A DNA stretch of 64,000 nt from Lysobacterales bacterium (GCA_019187485.1 JABAQR010000017.1:1-64000), one strand, 5' to 3'; positions 30,350 through 39,166 are shown, numbered from the stretch's first letter. Notes: generated from the letters alone by a model not told the origin. Numbers and translations are program-made.

Positions 30350-32866
30350 ATGCGCACGTTCCGTCCTCTGTTGTCGGCACTGCTGCTGGTTGGAGTGGCC
30401 GGGGTGGTGATCGCCGCAGAATCGCTGGATGAGCGCATCGCGCAGATCGAGCGCATCAACCGCACCCAGCCTTGGGAGGCTTCGGCGGCGTTGATCGAGG
30501 CACTCGGTCCCGACCGCACCCAGCTCAGCGAAGCGCAGCGATTTCGGGTGGAGCTGATCGAGTCTCGGAACCTGGCGCTGAAAGGCGACTACGAGCGCGG
30601 ACTCAAGCTCGCGCAGTCCTTGTTGCAGCGCGATGTGCCACCAGAGTTGCGGATCCGCGCGCTGACCCTGGCGGTCAACATCAGCGTCAATGTTTCCGAC
30701 TATCCGGGCGCCTTCGGCTGGCTCGAGGAGGGTCTCACCCTGCTCGATCGCATTCAGGCCCCGCAACCGCGCCTGCTGGGCATGGCCTCCTACCTGTACC
30801 TGCGTGTCGGCGAGGAGCGCGCGGCGCTCGCCTACGCCCGCCAGGCGCTGGAAGTCGCGCACGGTACCGGCGATCCACGCGACGAATGCCTGGCGCTGTC
30901 CGACCTCGCCATCGCGCTGGATCTGACCGGCAATCCGGGCGAAGCCGAATCGATGAGCCGCGCCCAGATTGCCGCCTGCGACCGCGCCGGCGATCCGGTG
31001 TTCCGAGCCGATGGTTACAAGGGCGTCGGCAAGGTGCTGGTAGCGCAGGAGCTGTACGCACAGGCGATTCCCTGGCTCGAACAGGCGCGTCGGCAGTTCC
31101 AGGCGGCCGGTTTTACTTCCGGCTACCTGGAGACTGGCGTCACCCTCGGCCGGGCATTGCTGAATTCGGGCGCTCCGCTGCGACGTGCCCGCGCGCTGGT
31201 CGATGAGGCGCTGCCCGTCTTCGAGCAACAGCAGGCCCGCGACAACATCGAGACGGCGCGCACGCTGCTCGCGCAGATTCTCGCGCGCGAAGGTAATGCC
31301 GCCGGTGCCCTCGAACAACTCCAGCTCGCGCGCATCGCGCACAACGAACTCGATGAAATCGCGCGCGAGCGCCGCCTGGCCTGGCTGCAAATGAAATTCG
31401 ACACCCAGGCCAAGGAACAGCGGATCGCCGAGCTGCAAGGTGAGCGCGAACTGCAGGCGGCCGAACTCGAGGCGCGCTCACGGGCGCAATGGCTGCAGGG
31501 CCTCGGTCTGCTTGCGCTGCTGCTGGTCAGCGCGTTGCTGCTCTCGCTGCTGGCGCGTGCGGTCGGTGAACGCCGGCGCTTCCGTGAGTTGTCCGAGCGC
31601 GACGGCCTGACCGGCTTGCGCAACCACCAGAGCGCCTTGCGCGCCGGCCACTCGTTGCTGCTGCGCTGCCGTCGCGACGGTCGCCGGCTCACCGCGATCG
31701 TCGCCGACATCGATTATTTCAAGCAGATCAATGATCGCCACGGTCACGCCGCCGGCGACGAGGTGCTGCGTCGCCTGGGGAAACTGCTGCTCGAAGTATT
31801 TCCGAAGCGGGCGGTGGTCGGGCGCAGCGGCGGCGAGGAGTTCACGATGCTGGTGGATGGCGCCGTCGAGCAGGCGCGCTACCTCGTCGAGGACTTGCGG
31901 CGGCGCATTGCGCCCTTCGAGTTTGAACAACGGCGCATCGACTACAGTCTCAGCTACGGCTTGTGCGAGGCCGACCCCGACGCAACCCTCGAAACCGTGT
32001 TGCGCAGTGCCGACATGGCGTTGTACGAGGCCAAACGCAACGGTCGCAACCGCGTCGTCGACGCGGCCGCTGCGAGCCTGTGCGCCCGCAGCGAACCGGG
32101 CCTGGTGGTGGTTGGCAGCGGCATCCAACTCGGGCGCCACCTGAGTCAACGCGGGCTGTCGGAAATCCAGGAGGCCGAGCGCGTGCTCGTGCTCACCGAT
32201 GGCGCCGCGCACGCGATGATCGCCGAGCTGCGCCCGGACCTGATTGACCTGCGCGTGCATTACGCGCCCGGCAAGGATCGCCGCCAGACCTACCGTGAGA
32301 TGGAAGCGGCGATCATGGCCGAAGTGCTCGCCGGCAAGCGCGTCTGTGTGGTCTTCTACGGCCACCCAGGCGTATTCGCCGATGTCCCGCACGCGGTGGT
32401 GCGCAAGGTTCGGGAGGCCGGCCTGAGCGCACGGATGGAACCCGGGATCTCTTCCGAAGCCTGTCTGTACGCGGACCTTGGCATCGATCCGGGTCGCCAC
32501 GGCGTGCAATCGCTGGAGGCCACCCAGTTCCTGCTGGAAGAACGCGAAATCGATACCCGCAGCCTGCTGTTGCTGTGGCAGGTGGCGCTGACCGGTGATA
32601 CCGCCTGCGTCCGCTTCCACGCCGAGCCGCAGGAACTGCAGCGGCTGGTCGAGCGCCTGCAGCGCGACTACCCGCCCGAGCATGAAGTGATTCTGTACGA
32701 GGCCGCGCGCCTGCCAGTGGAGCCTTTCCGCGCCGAGCGCATGCCGCTGCGCGACCTGGCGCGCGCGCACTACGAGGAATACACCATGCTGGTGGTGCCT
32801 GCTTGCGCACCGCGCCCGTCCAACCTCGCCGCGAGACTGCTCCAGGTGGCGCGCACCGGAGGCTGA
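30350..32866 (+). CDS. TPR - transmembrane - GGDEF - borosin alpha-N-methyltransferase fusion
   Basis: 838 residues. 1-22: signal or anchor helix. About 25-350: TPR-like helical repeats, probably periplasmic. About 350-378: coiled coil. About 382-403: membrane helix. About 412-570: diguanylate cyclase with DGLTGLRNH, DIDYFKQINDRHGH and intact GGEEF at 494-498; no RxxD inhibitory site precedes it. 583-838: SAM-dependent tetrapyrrole-methylase fold of the borosin type (VVVGSGIQLGRHL, YGHPGVFADV, MEPGISSEACLYADLGIDPG, LLLWQVALTGD). Tyr638, Arg644, Tyr648 and Tyr670 fit the OphMA Tyr63/Arg72/Tyr76/Tyr98 set: Arg-to-Tyr 4 and Tyr-to-Tyr 22 match exactly, and the first interval is 3 shorter. Predicted role: c-di-GMP synthesis plus iterative backbone N-methylation of the peptide encoded just upstream. 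Start ATG chosen at the signal helix. Confidence 0.85.
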   Translation: MRTFRPLLSALLLVGVAGVVIAAESLDERIAQIERINRTQPWEASAALIEALGPDRTQLSEAQRFRVELIESRNLALKGDYERGLKLAQSLLQRDVPPELRIRALTLAVNISVNVSDYPGAFGWLEEGLTLLDRIQAPQPRLLGMASYLYLRVGEERAALAYARQALEVAHGTGDPRDECLALSDLAIALDLTGNPGEAESMSRAQIAACDRAGDPVFRADGYKGVGKVLVAQELYAQAIPWLEQARRQFQAAGFTSGYLETGVTLGRALLNSGAPLRRARALVDEALPVFEQQQARDNIETARTLLAQILAREGNAAGALEQLQLARIAHNELDEIARERRLAWLQMKFDTQAKEQRIAELQGERELQAAELEARSRAQWLQGLGLLALLLVSALLLSLLARAVGERRRFRELSERDGLTGLRNHQSALRAGHSLLLRCRRDGRRLTAIVADIDYFKQINDRHGHAAGDEVLRRLGKLLLEVFPKRAVVGRSGGEEFTMLVDGAVEQARYLVEDLRRRIAPFEFEQRRIDYSLSYGLCEADPDATLETVLRSADMALYEAKRNGRNRVVDAAAASLCARSEPGLVVVGSGIQLGRHLSQRGLSEIQEAERVLVLTDGAAHAMIAELRPDLIDLRVHYAPGKDRRQTYREMEAAIMAEVLAGKRVCVVFYGHPGVFADVPHAVVRKVREAGLSARMEPGISSEACLYADLGIDPGRHGVQSLEATQFLLEEREIDTRSLLLLWQVALTGDTACVRFHAEPQELQRLVERLQRDYPPEHEVILYEAARLPVEPFRAERMPLRDLARAHYEEYTMLVVPACAPRPSNLAARLLQVARTGG

Positions 32867-33097
32867 GCTTGCCCGCGCAGTTGCGCGAGTTTGGGTGAGG
32901 CGCTCGTCGGGACGCCAGGTCCGCGAGGGATACCCCGTCGCCCGTGGATGGCCAGCACGCGCATCGAGCGCATGGGCGATGACCTTGCGAAGTCACGTCC
33001 GGGCCTTCGCCGGACTCGGCGTGGGCTGGCGGATCCGGGATGGGCTCGTCCAGCCGCCGTCTCTTGCCGACGTGGTGTCCGGCCGAGCGCATCGCCG

Positions 33098-34423
33098 TCA
33101 GGGCCAGACGATGGTCGCACGTAGCCCCGGATCGGCTTGCGCGAACTCGACGCGCGCACCGTGGTGGACGGCGATCGCCCGCACCAGGGCGAGACCGATG
33201 CCGGCCCCGGGACTGCTGCGAGCCGGATCGCCACGGAAAAAGCGCTCGCCGAGGCGTGCGAGCAGATCGTCGGGCACGCCCGCGCCGTGATCGCGCACGC
33301 TCAGACGGGCCTCGTCGGAGAGCTCGACCTCGATATCGCCGGCGCCGTGGTTCAGCGCGTTCTCGATCAGGTTCTGCAACAACTGGAACAGCAGATGGCG
33401 ATCGACGGGGACGCTGCACGCTCCGATCCGCGCACGCAGCCTGCGTCCGGCTGCCTGCACGACCGGTGCATAGGTCTCGACGGCATCGCCGACCACGCGA
33501 TCCAGCGTCAGCGGTTCGGCGCTGCGCTCGTAAGCACCCGCCTGCAGCCGCGCCAGGCGCAGCAGAGCGGCGAAGATCGACAGCAACTGGTCGATGTCGG
33601 CAAGACTGGTTTCGACCGCGGAGCGCACCCGTGCGTCGGGTTGCGGATTCGCGAGCAGTCCCTCCAGGCGCTGGCGGGCCGCTTGCAGCGGACGTCGCAA
33701 ATCGTGCGCGAGCTGGCTGGACAGTTCGCGCATGCCGTCGATCAGGCGCTGCAGGTCCGCGAAGACGTCGTTGAAGCGCGTCGCCAGCTCATCGATCTCG
33801 TCGCCGCCCGCGGCCACCGGCAGCCGCCGTCCCAGATCGCCTGCGCGGATCGCGTCGGCGTCGGCGGCGAGTGCGCGCAGGCGGCGGCGCAGACGCCAAC
33901 TGAACCAGGCCGCCGCGAGCGCGGCCAGCGCCAGCACCGCCAGCGAGGTCCAGGCCAGTTGCACGCCGAGATGGCGGTCGAAGCTCGCCAGCGGCGAGCG
34001 CCGCGCGACCAGCAGGGTGCGGCCTCCGAACAGGCGATAGATCTGGCCTTCGGCGACGTGGCCGTCGCCGCTGCGGAACTCCACCCAGGCGCGGTCGAGT
34101 GCGTCCGTGGCGACTGGCCAGGATCCGAGATTGCCGGCCAGAGGCCGACCGGCGTGGTCGACCAGCAGGTAGAGATCCCCCGGGTCCAGCTCTCGTTGCA
34201 CGCGCTCGTCGATGCGTGCGACCAGGCCGGCCAGACCGTGTTCGTGGAACTCGACTTCGAGATCCCAACCATCGCGCTCGATCGCGGCGCGCGCTTCGTC
34301 GCGGATATGGCCCACGGCCTCGCGGTAGATCGGCCACATCAGCAGTGCCACGAGACCGCCGATCAGCAGCGGCAGGGCGACCGCGAAGCGGAAGAAAGCG
34401 CTGCGGGGCAGGGGGCCGGTCAC
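33098..34423 (-). CDS. sensor histidine kinase
   Basis: 441 residues. Two membrane helices (about 10-30 and 155-178) bracket a periplasmic domain of about 125 residues. A HAMP domain (RLRALAADADAIRAGDLGRR) is followed by a HisKA segment with phospho-acceptor His in SSQLAHDLRRPLQAARQRLE and an HATPase domain with QNLIENALNHG (N box), DHGAGVP (G1) and PGAGIGLALV (G2). It lies 11 bases after its response regulator. The Arg-Arg after the H box (normally K-T/S or R-T) is mildly unusual. Confidence 0.92.
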   Translation of the reverse strand: MTGPLPRSAFFRFAVALPLLIGGLVALLMWPIYREAVGHIRDEARAAIERDGWDLEVEFHEHGLAGLVARIDERVQRELDPGDLYLLVDHAGRPLAGNLGSWPVATDALDRAWVEFRSGDGHVAEGQIYRLFGGRTLLVARRSPLASFDRHLGVQLAWTSLAVLALAALAAAWFSWRLRRRLRALAADADAIRAGDLGRRLPVAAGGDEIDELATRFNDVFADLQRLIDGMRELSSQLAHDLRRPLQAARQRLEGLLANPQPDARVRSAVETSLADIDQLLSIFAALLRLARLQAGAYERSAEPLTLDRVVGDAVETYAPVVQAAGRRLRARIGACSVPVDRHLLFQLLQNLIENALNHGAGDIEVELSDEARLSVRDHGAGVPDDLLARLGERFFRGDPARSSPGAGIGLALVRAIAVHHGARVEFAQADPGLRATIVWP

Positions 34424-34434
34424 CGTCGCCGGCC

Positions 34435-35121
34435 TCAGTTCGCGTCCAGTCCCAGTCGGTAGCCGACCCCGCGCACGGTGTGGATCAGCGGCCTGGCTTC
34501 GCGATCGACCTTCTGGCGCAGGTTCGAGATATGCACGTCGATCACATTGGTCTTGGGATCGAAGTGGTAGTCCCAGACGCCTTCGAGCAGCATCGTGCGC
34601 GTGACCACCTGGTCGCGGTGGCGCATCAGATATTCGAGCAGCGCGAACTCCTTGGGTTGCAGCTCGATGCGGCGCTCGCCGCGGCGCACCAGGCGTTTCA
34701 GCCGGTCGAGCTCGAGGTCGGCAACGCGCAGCGCGGTGGCTTCGCCGTGGTCCTGGGCGACGCGTGGTCGCCGCAGCAGCGCCTCCACCCGCGCCAGCAG
34801 TTCGGTCAGTGCGAAGGGCTTGATCAGGTAGTCATCGCTGCCGGCGCGCAGGCCAGCGACGCGGTCGTCGACCTCGCCGAGCGCGCTCAGGATCAGCACC
34901 GGCACGTTCGAATTGCTGGCGCGCAGGGTGCGCACGATGGTCAGCCCGTCCACTTGCGGCAGCATGCGATCCAGCACCAGGAGATCATAGGGCTCGCTGC
35001 TGGCCAGCAGCAGGCCGTCGCGGCCTGAGGCCACGGCCTCGACCTTGTGGCCAGCCTCGCGCAGCGCGCGTGCCACGAACTCGCGGGTGTTGACTTCGTC
35101 CTCGACCACCAGCACGCGCAT
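34435..35121 (-). CDS. OmpR/PhoB-family response regulator
   Basis: 228 residues. Receiver domain with acidic pocket VVEDE, phospho-acceptor Asp51 in LLVLDRMLP, conserved Ser/Thr (ILSAL) and Lys (DDYLIKPFALTELLAR). The C-terminal winged-helix domain contains LQPKEFALLEYLMRHRDQVVTR and NVIDVHISNLRQKVD..TVRGVGYRL. It should act with the adjoining kinase. Its ATG overlaps the stop of the upstream DUF6491 gene (TGATG). Confidence 0.94.
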   Translation of the reverse strand: MRVLVVEDEVNTREFVARALREAGHKVEAVASGRDGLLLASSEPYDLLVLDRMLPQVDGLTIVRTLRASNSNVPVLILSALGEVDDRVAGLRAGSDDYLIKPFALTELLARVEALLRRPRVAQDHGEATALRVADLELDRLKRLVRRGERRIELQPKEFALLEYLMRHRDQVVTRTMLLEGVWDYHFDPKTNVIDVHISNLRQKVDREARPLIHTVRGVGYRLGLDAN

Positions 35122-35591
35122 CAAGGCGTCTCCCGCGGCAAGGGGGACGGCGGCTGTGGTGGCGAGCCCGTCTCCGGTGGCCGGAAGCGCATGTCCAGCT
35201 TCAGCAAGGCCTCGTGGTCGAGCGCGCGGATCTGGCGGATGCGGCAGGCGCGGCCATCGCGCAGCAGGATCGAAGATCCGCGTGCGCGCAGCTGATTGCG
35301 TCCGGGACGCTGGAAATCGGCGAGCCGCAACCAGATCTCCTTCTCGATGCCCGAGCAGCGCTCGCGCAGATCGATCAGGTAGGGCTCCTCGCGGCCCAGC
35401 CACAGCACCAGGGCCCGCTCGTGCAGCGACTGCCACCCGCGCACGCGGAAAAAGCGCACCACGGTCAGCGGCTCGCCGGCGATCGCCTCGAGATCGGCGT
35501 AGACCTGTTCATCGGCCGCCACGACCATGCGCACCGGCCCGGCGATCAGTGCGATGGCGGCGAGCAGCGGCAGGAGCGGGCGCCGAAACAT
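35121..35591 (-). CDS. exported DUF6491-like protein
   Basis: 156 residues with a signal peptide (MFRRPLLPLLAAIALIAGPV). The mature part resembles small exported proteins of Lysobacterales annotated DUF6491: FRVRGWQSLHERALVLW, a Cys in RERCSGIEKE, and the final DGRACRIRQIRALD. Two Cys may pair. It is the first gene of an operon with the response regulator and kinase, so it may report to, or be controlled by, that system. Start taken at the second ATG because it opens the signal sequence. Confidence 0.6.
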   Translation of the reverse strand: MFRRPLLPLLAAIALIAGPVRMVVAADEQVYADLEAIAGEPLTVVRFFRVRGWQSLHERALVLWLGREEPYLIDLRERCSGIEKEIWLRLADFQRPGRNQLRARGSSILLRDGRACRIRQIRALDHEALLKLDMRFRPPETGSPPQPPSPLPRETP

Positions 35592-35735
35592 GCGCGCACG
35601 ATAGCAAGCGCGCATCCGGCGATCGGCGGGAGGCGCATTAAGGGACGTTTAGTCAGGCGGGGAATCGCGTTCGCGCGAAGATGCCGACAAACTGGGCAGC
35701 GCACCGTCCGGAGGGCGTCGATTGCGCCCGCGACG

Positions 35736-36263
35736 CTACCCGGGCAGCCACCCGCCCAGCGCGGCGAGCGCCGCGGCCGAATAGGCGCCCGCAACCGCGT
35801 CGTCGGCCATCGCACCGATGCCGCCGCCGAGTTCGCGGTCCAGACGCGCGGCCGGCCACGGTTTGACGATGTCGGCGATCCGGAACAGCAGGAAGCCTGC
35901 GACCAGCATCGCCAGCAGCCAGCCGGGTTCCGCCAGCCGCGGCCAGGTCAGGGTGCCGGCGGCGAGCGTCAGCCATTGGCCGACCCATTCGTCCACCACG
36001 ATCGGCGCGGCATCGTCGCTGGCCAGCGCGCGGCAGGCCCAGCCGGCGGCAGCGACTCCCGCCGCGAACAGCCCCGCGGCCAAGCCGAGGTTCCACCACC
36101 ACGGCCAGTGCTGCGCGCCGCCGGCCCAGAACAGCAGCACCGCGGCGGCCGACCCGGTGGTGCCGGAGGCCCAGGGCGAGAGCCCGCTGCCGGCGCCGCA
36201 GGCGAGCAGGCCGAGCGGATGGCGCAGCAGGATGCGCGCCTCGCGGCGGATGTCGCGGCTCAC
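35736..36263 (-). CDS. pgpA: phosphatidylglycerophosphatase A
   Basis: 175 residues with several hydrophobic helices and the PgpA motif set: GSGLSPWASGTTGS, DDAAPIVVDEWVGQ, and FRIADIVKPWPAARLDREL followed by GIGAMADDAVAG. It dephosphorylates phosphatidylglycerol phosphate in the inner membrane. Last gene of ribH-nusB-thiL-pgpA, overlapping thiL by 4 bases. Confidence 0.95.
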   Translation of the reverse strand: MSRDIRREARILLRHPLGLLACGAGSGLSPWASGTTGSAAAVLLFWAGGAQHWPWWWNLGLAAGLFAAGVAAAGWACRALASDDAAPIVVDEWVGQWLTLAAGTLTWPRLAEPGWLLAMLVAGFLLFRIADIVKPWPAARLDRELGGGIGAMADDAVAGAYSAAALAALGGWLPG

Positions 36264-37234
36264 CCGAAGTGCTCGTAGCCCGCCACCGGCGGCGCGATCA
36301 CGCGACCGGCGTGGTCGAGGACGTGCACGCCCTCGCCGGGCCCGAGGCTGCCGATGCGGGTCAGCGGCACGTGGCAGGCATGGGCGATTTCCGCCAGTTG
36401 TGCTTCGTCCTCCGGTGCCAGCGCGAAACAGAGTTCGTAGTCGTCGCCGCCGAGCTGCAGGCGCAGGCGGCGTGCCGGGTCGATCTCCAGCGGCGCGAGC
36501 GCGCGCGAGACCGGCAGCGCATCCGCTTCGATGACCGCGGCGACGCCGCTCTGCCGGCAGATGTGACCCAAGTCGGCGGCGAGGCCGTCGGAGACGTCGA
36601 TGCAGGCGTGCGCCAGTCCGCGCAGGGCCTGTCCGAGCGCGACCCGCGGCGTCGGCCGCGCCAGCCGCTGCGCGAGGCGCGTGCGCGCGAGCTTGGCCTC
36701 GCCGTCCTGGGGATCCAGGCGCGTGCCGCGCAGCGCGAGTGCGGCGGCGGCGTCGCCGAGGGTGCCGCTGACATAGACCGCATCACCCGGACGGGCGCCG
36801 TTGCGGCGCAGCGCCTGGCCGGCCGGCACGCTGCCGATCGCGGTCAGCGTCAGCGCCAGCGGCCCGCGCGTGGTGTCGCCGCCGACCAGCGCCGTGGCGT
36901 GCGCATCCAGCAGCGCCAGCAGGCCCGCGACCAGCGGTTCGACGTAGCCGGGATCGAGGCTGGGCACGGTCAGTGCGAGCGTGCACCAGCGCGGGGTCGC
37001 GCCCATCGCCGCGAGGTCCGAAAGATTGACCGCGGCGGCCTTGTAGCCGACATCGGCCGGGTGCGCGTCCTGCGGGAAGTGCACGCCGGCGACCAGGGTG
37101 TCGGTGCTGACCACCAGCTCTTCGCCGGCGGGCGGCGCCAGCACCGCGCCATCGTCGCCGATGCCCTGGCGCACGCCCTCGCCACCGCGCACGCGCGCCT
37201 TCAACGCATCGATGAAGGCGAATTCGGTGGGCAC
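36260..37234 (-). CDS. thiL: thiamine-monophosphate kinase
   Basis: 324 residues from a GTG start (VPTEFAFIDALKAR) 10 bases after nusB. AIR-synthase-like fold with GIGDDGAVL, VSTDTLVAGVHFP, NLSDLAAMGATP, GGDTTRGPL and DVSDGLAADLGHIC. Phosphorylates ThMP to the cofactor ThDP. The linkage with nusB and pgpA is widespread in gammaproteobacteria. Confidence 0.96.
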   Translation of the reverse strand: MPTEFAFIDALKARVRGGEGVRQGIGDDGAVLAPPAGEELVVSTDTLVAGVHFPQDAHPADVGYKAAAVNLSDLAAMGATPRWCTLALTVPSLDPGYVEPLVAGLLALLDAHATALVGGDTTRGPLALTLTAIGSVPAGQALRRNGARPGDAVYVSGTLGDAAAALALRGTRLDPQDGEAKLARTRLAQRLARPTPRVALGQALRGLAHACIDVSDGLAADLGHICRQSGVAAVIEADALPVSRALAPLEIDPARRLRLQLGGDDYELCFALAPEDEAQLAEIAHACHVPLTRIGSLGPGEGVHVLDHAGRVIAPPVAGYEHFG

Positions 37235-37244
37235 GGCGGGCGGC

Positions 37245-37679
37245 TCAGCGCGTTTCCGCGGTGCGCGCGTTGCGGGCGACGCGGTCGAGCACGGCATTGA
37301 CATAGCCGTGGCCGCCCTCGGCGCCGAAGTCGCGCGCGAGTTCGATCGCCTCGTTGATCACCACCTTGTACGGAATGTCCAGCCGGTGCAGCAGTTCGAA
37401 GGTGGCGAGCCGCAGGGTCGCGCGCTCGATCGCGTCGATCTCGTCGATGCCACGGTCGGCGCAGGGCGCGATCGCGCCGTCGATCTGCGCCAGTTGCGCC
37501 TCGACCCCGAGCAGCAGTTCCGAGAAATAGGCGCCGTCGGCGATCGCCATGTCCTGTTCCTCGTTGAACTGCTCGATGATGCGCCGCATCGGGCCGCCGC
37601 CGATCTGCCACTGGTAGAGCGCCTGCAAGGCGCGGCGGCGGGCGCGCGCACGCTCGGGGAAGGGACGGGTGGGCTTCAT
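37245..37679 (-). CDS. nusB: transcription antitermination factor NusB
   Basis: 144 residues, all-helical: ARRRALQALYQWQIGG near the N terminus and DIPYKVVINEAIELARDFGAE..YVNAVLDRVA near the C terminus. With NusE (S10) it binds boxA RNA of rRNA operons. The ATG overlaps the ribH stop (ATGA). Longer in-frame upstream sequence translates the ribH gene out of frame and is discounted. Confidence 0.97.
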   Translation of the reverse strand: MKPTRPFPERARARRRALQALYQWQIGGGPMRRIIEQFNEEQDMAIADGAYFSELLLGVEAQLAQIDGAIAPCADRGIDEIDAIERATLRLATFELLHRLDIPYKVVINEAIELARDFGAEGGHGYVNAVLDRVARNARTAETR

Positions 37680-38149
37680 GCGAGCTGCTCCAGTTGCGCC
37701 TGCAGGTTGAGCTGCTCGATCACCGTCAGCGCGGCGTCGGCGCCCTTGTTGCCGGCCTTGCCGCCGGCGCGGTCGAGCGCCTGCTCGAGGGTGTCGACGG
37801 TGAGCACGCCGAATCCGACCGGCAGGCCGTGGTCGAGCGCCACCTGCATCAAACCGTTCGCGGCGCCGCCGGCGACGTAATCGAAGTGCGCGGTGTCGCC
37901 GCGGATCACGCAGCCGAGCGCGACGATGCCCACGAAGGCGCCACTGCCGGCCAGCTTGTCGGCGGTCGGCGGCAGCTCGAAGGCGCCCGGCACGCGCACC
38001 AGCGTCAGTTGCGCTTCGGCAACGCCGTGGCGCAGCAGCGCGTCGCGTGCGCCCTCGACCAGGCGCGCGACCACCAGCTCGTTGAAGCGCGAGGCGAGCA
38101 GGGCGATGCGCCCCTGCGGCGGCGCGTAGCTGCCTTCGATGCGTTGCAT
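37676..38149 (-). CDS. ribH: 6,7-dimethyl-8-ribityllumazine synthase
   Basis: 157 residues: SRFNELVVARLVEGARDAL, VPGAFELP, the phosphate-binding GCVIRGDTAHFDYVAGG and the catalytic His in it, and FGVLTVDTLEQALDRAGGKAGNKG. Last-but-one step of riboflavin synthesis. First gene of the operon in this window; the upstream gap (137 bases) shows no FMN riboswitch that I can recognise. Confidence 0.97.
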   Translation of the reverse strand: MQRIEGSYAPPQGRIALLASRFNELVVARLVEGARDALLRHGVAEAQLTLVRVPGAFELPPTADKLAGSGAFVGIVALGCVIRGDTAHFDYVAGGAANGLMQVALDHGLPVGFGVLTVDTLEQALDRAGGKAGNKGADAALTVIEQLNLQAQLEQLA

Positions 38150-38286
38150 GGATCAGTTCCGCGGACGGGTCTGTCAGTCTACTGTGTGCGACCGCGTCGC
38201 GTGCGGAGTGGCCCTGGCATCCGTCATTGACCATTCGGTTGCGCATGGCGCACCCTAACGGCCCTTTTCCGCGACTGGCGATCTCC

Positions 38287-38967
38287 ATGAGCAGCGAAGC
38301 GGTGGCATCCCACCAGCGCGAGCGCCTCGAGGAGCTGCTGAACGCCCTCACGCACGGGATCGGTGCGGTGGTGGCGCTCGCGGGAGCCGCGGTGCTGATT
38401 ACCCTGGCCTCGGTTTACGCCGATGTCTGGGCGATCGTCGGTTCGGCCGTGTACGGCAGTTCGCTGTTGCTGCTCTACGTGGCATCCACCCTCTACCACG
38501 CGATCCACCACGCGCCCACCAAGGCGCGTCTGAAGATCTTCGATCACTGCATGATCTACGTGCTGATCGCCGGCACCTATACGCCGTTCACGCTGACCAG
38601 CCTGCGCGGAGTCTGGGGTTGGACCCTGTTCGGCCTGATCTGGGGCCTGGCGGTCGCCGGCGTGATCTTCAAGCTCTTCTACACCGGGCGCTTCAAGGGC
38701 CTGTCGACCGCGATCTACCTCGCGATGGGCTGGCTGGTGGTGATCGCATTGGATCCGCTGATGCGTTCGCTGCCGGGTTCGGCCTTCGCCTGGTTGCTGG
38801 CCGGCGGTATTGCCTACACCGCTGGTACCCTGTTCTACATGAGTCGGCGACTGCCTTATGCGCACGCCATCTGGCACGCCTTCGTGATTGCCGGCAGCGT
38901 TTGTCATTTCACGGCGGTGCTGATCCAGGTGCTGGCGCCAGCGGCGAGCCCGCTCGTGGGTTCCTGA
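38287..38967 (+). CDS. hemolysin III / PAQR family membrane protein
   Basis: 226 residues with seven hydrophobic helices. Hallmarks are EELLNALTHGIGAVVAL, STLYHAIHH, FDHCMIYVLIAGTYTPFTL and the final HAIWHAFVIAGSVCHF, whose His/Asp/Ser residues form the predicted metal site. Bacterial members (TrhA/YqfA) influence membrane-energy and lipid homeostasis. Start at the ATG in MSSEAVASHQRERLEE. Confidence 0.92.
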   Translation: MSSEAVASHQRERLEELLNALTHGIGAVVALAGAAVLITLASVYADVWAIVGSAVYGSSLLLLYVASTLYHAIHHAPTKARLKIFDHCMIYVLIAGTYTPFTLTSLRGVWGWTLFGLIWGLAVAGVIFKLFYTGRFKGLSTAIYLAMGWLVVIALDPLMRSLPGSAFAWLLAGGIAYTAGTLFYMSRRLPYAHAIWHAFVIAGSVCHFTAVLIQVLAPAASPLVGS

Positions 38968-39166
38968 GCATCCGACGCCGTGCGAGGGCAGGAGAAGGCT
39001 TGGCTGGACGGGTTCTGGATGGCTTCGGGCTGGTCGTTCCCGCACGACTGTGCACCTCCGGTCTTCGCCGAAAATTCCCCCGGCAGGCCGGGAACTTCCC
39101 GCGCTCGGCGTGGTCCGAGGAGCCCTCGGTCATTGCCGCGGTCGTCCAACCAACTGGAGTTTCCCC

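Noticed and set aside
30350-32866. Reading the methylase domain as a cobalamin or siroheme (uroporphyrinogen) methyltransferase
   Set aside because: The usual GxGPGDxxLLT start is replaced by VVGSGIQLGRHL, the borosin-specific Tyr/Arg set is present, and no tetrapyrrole genes are near while a precursor-like ORF is.
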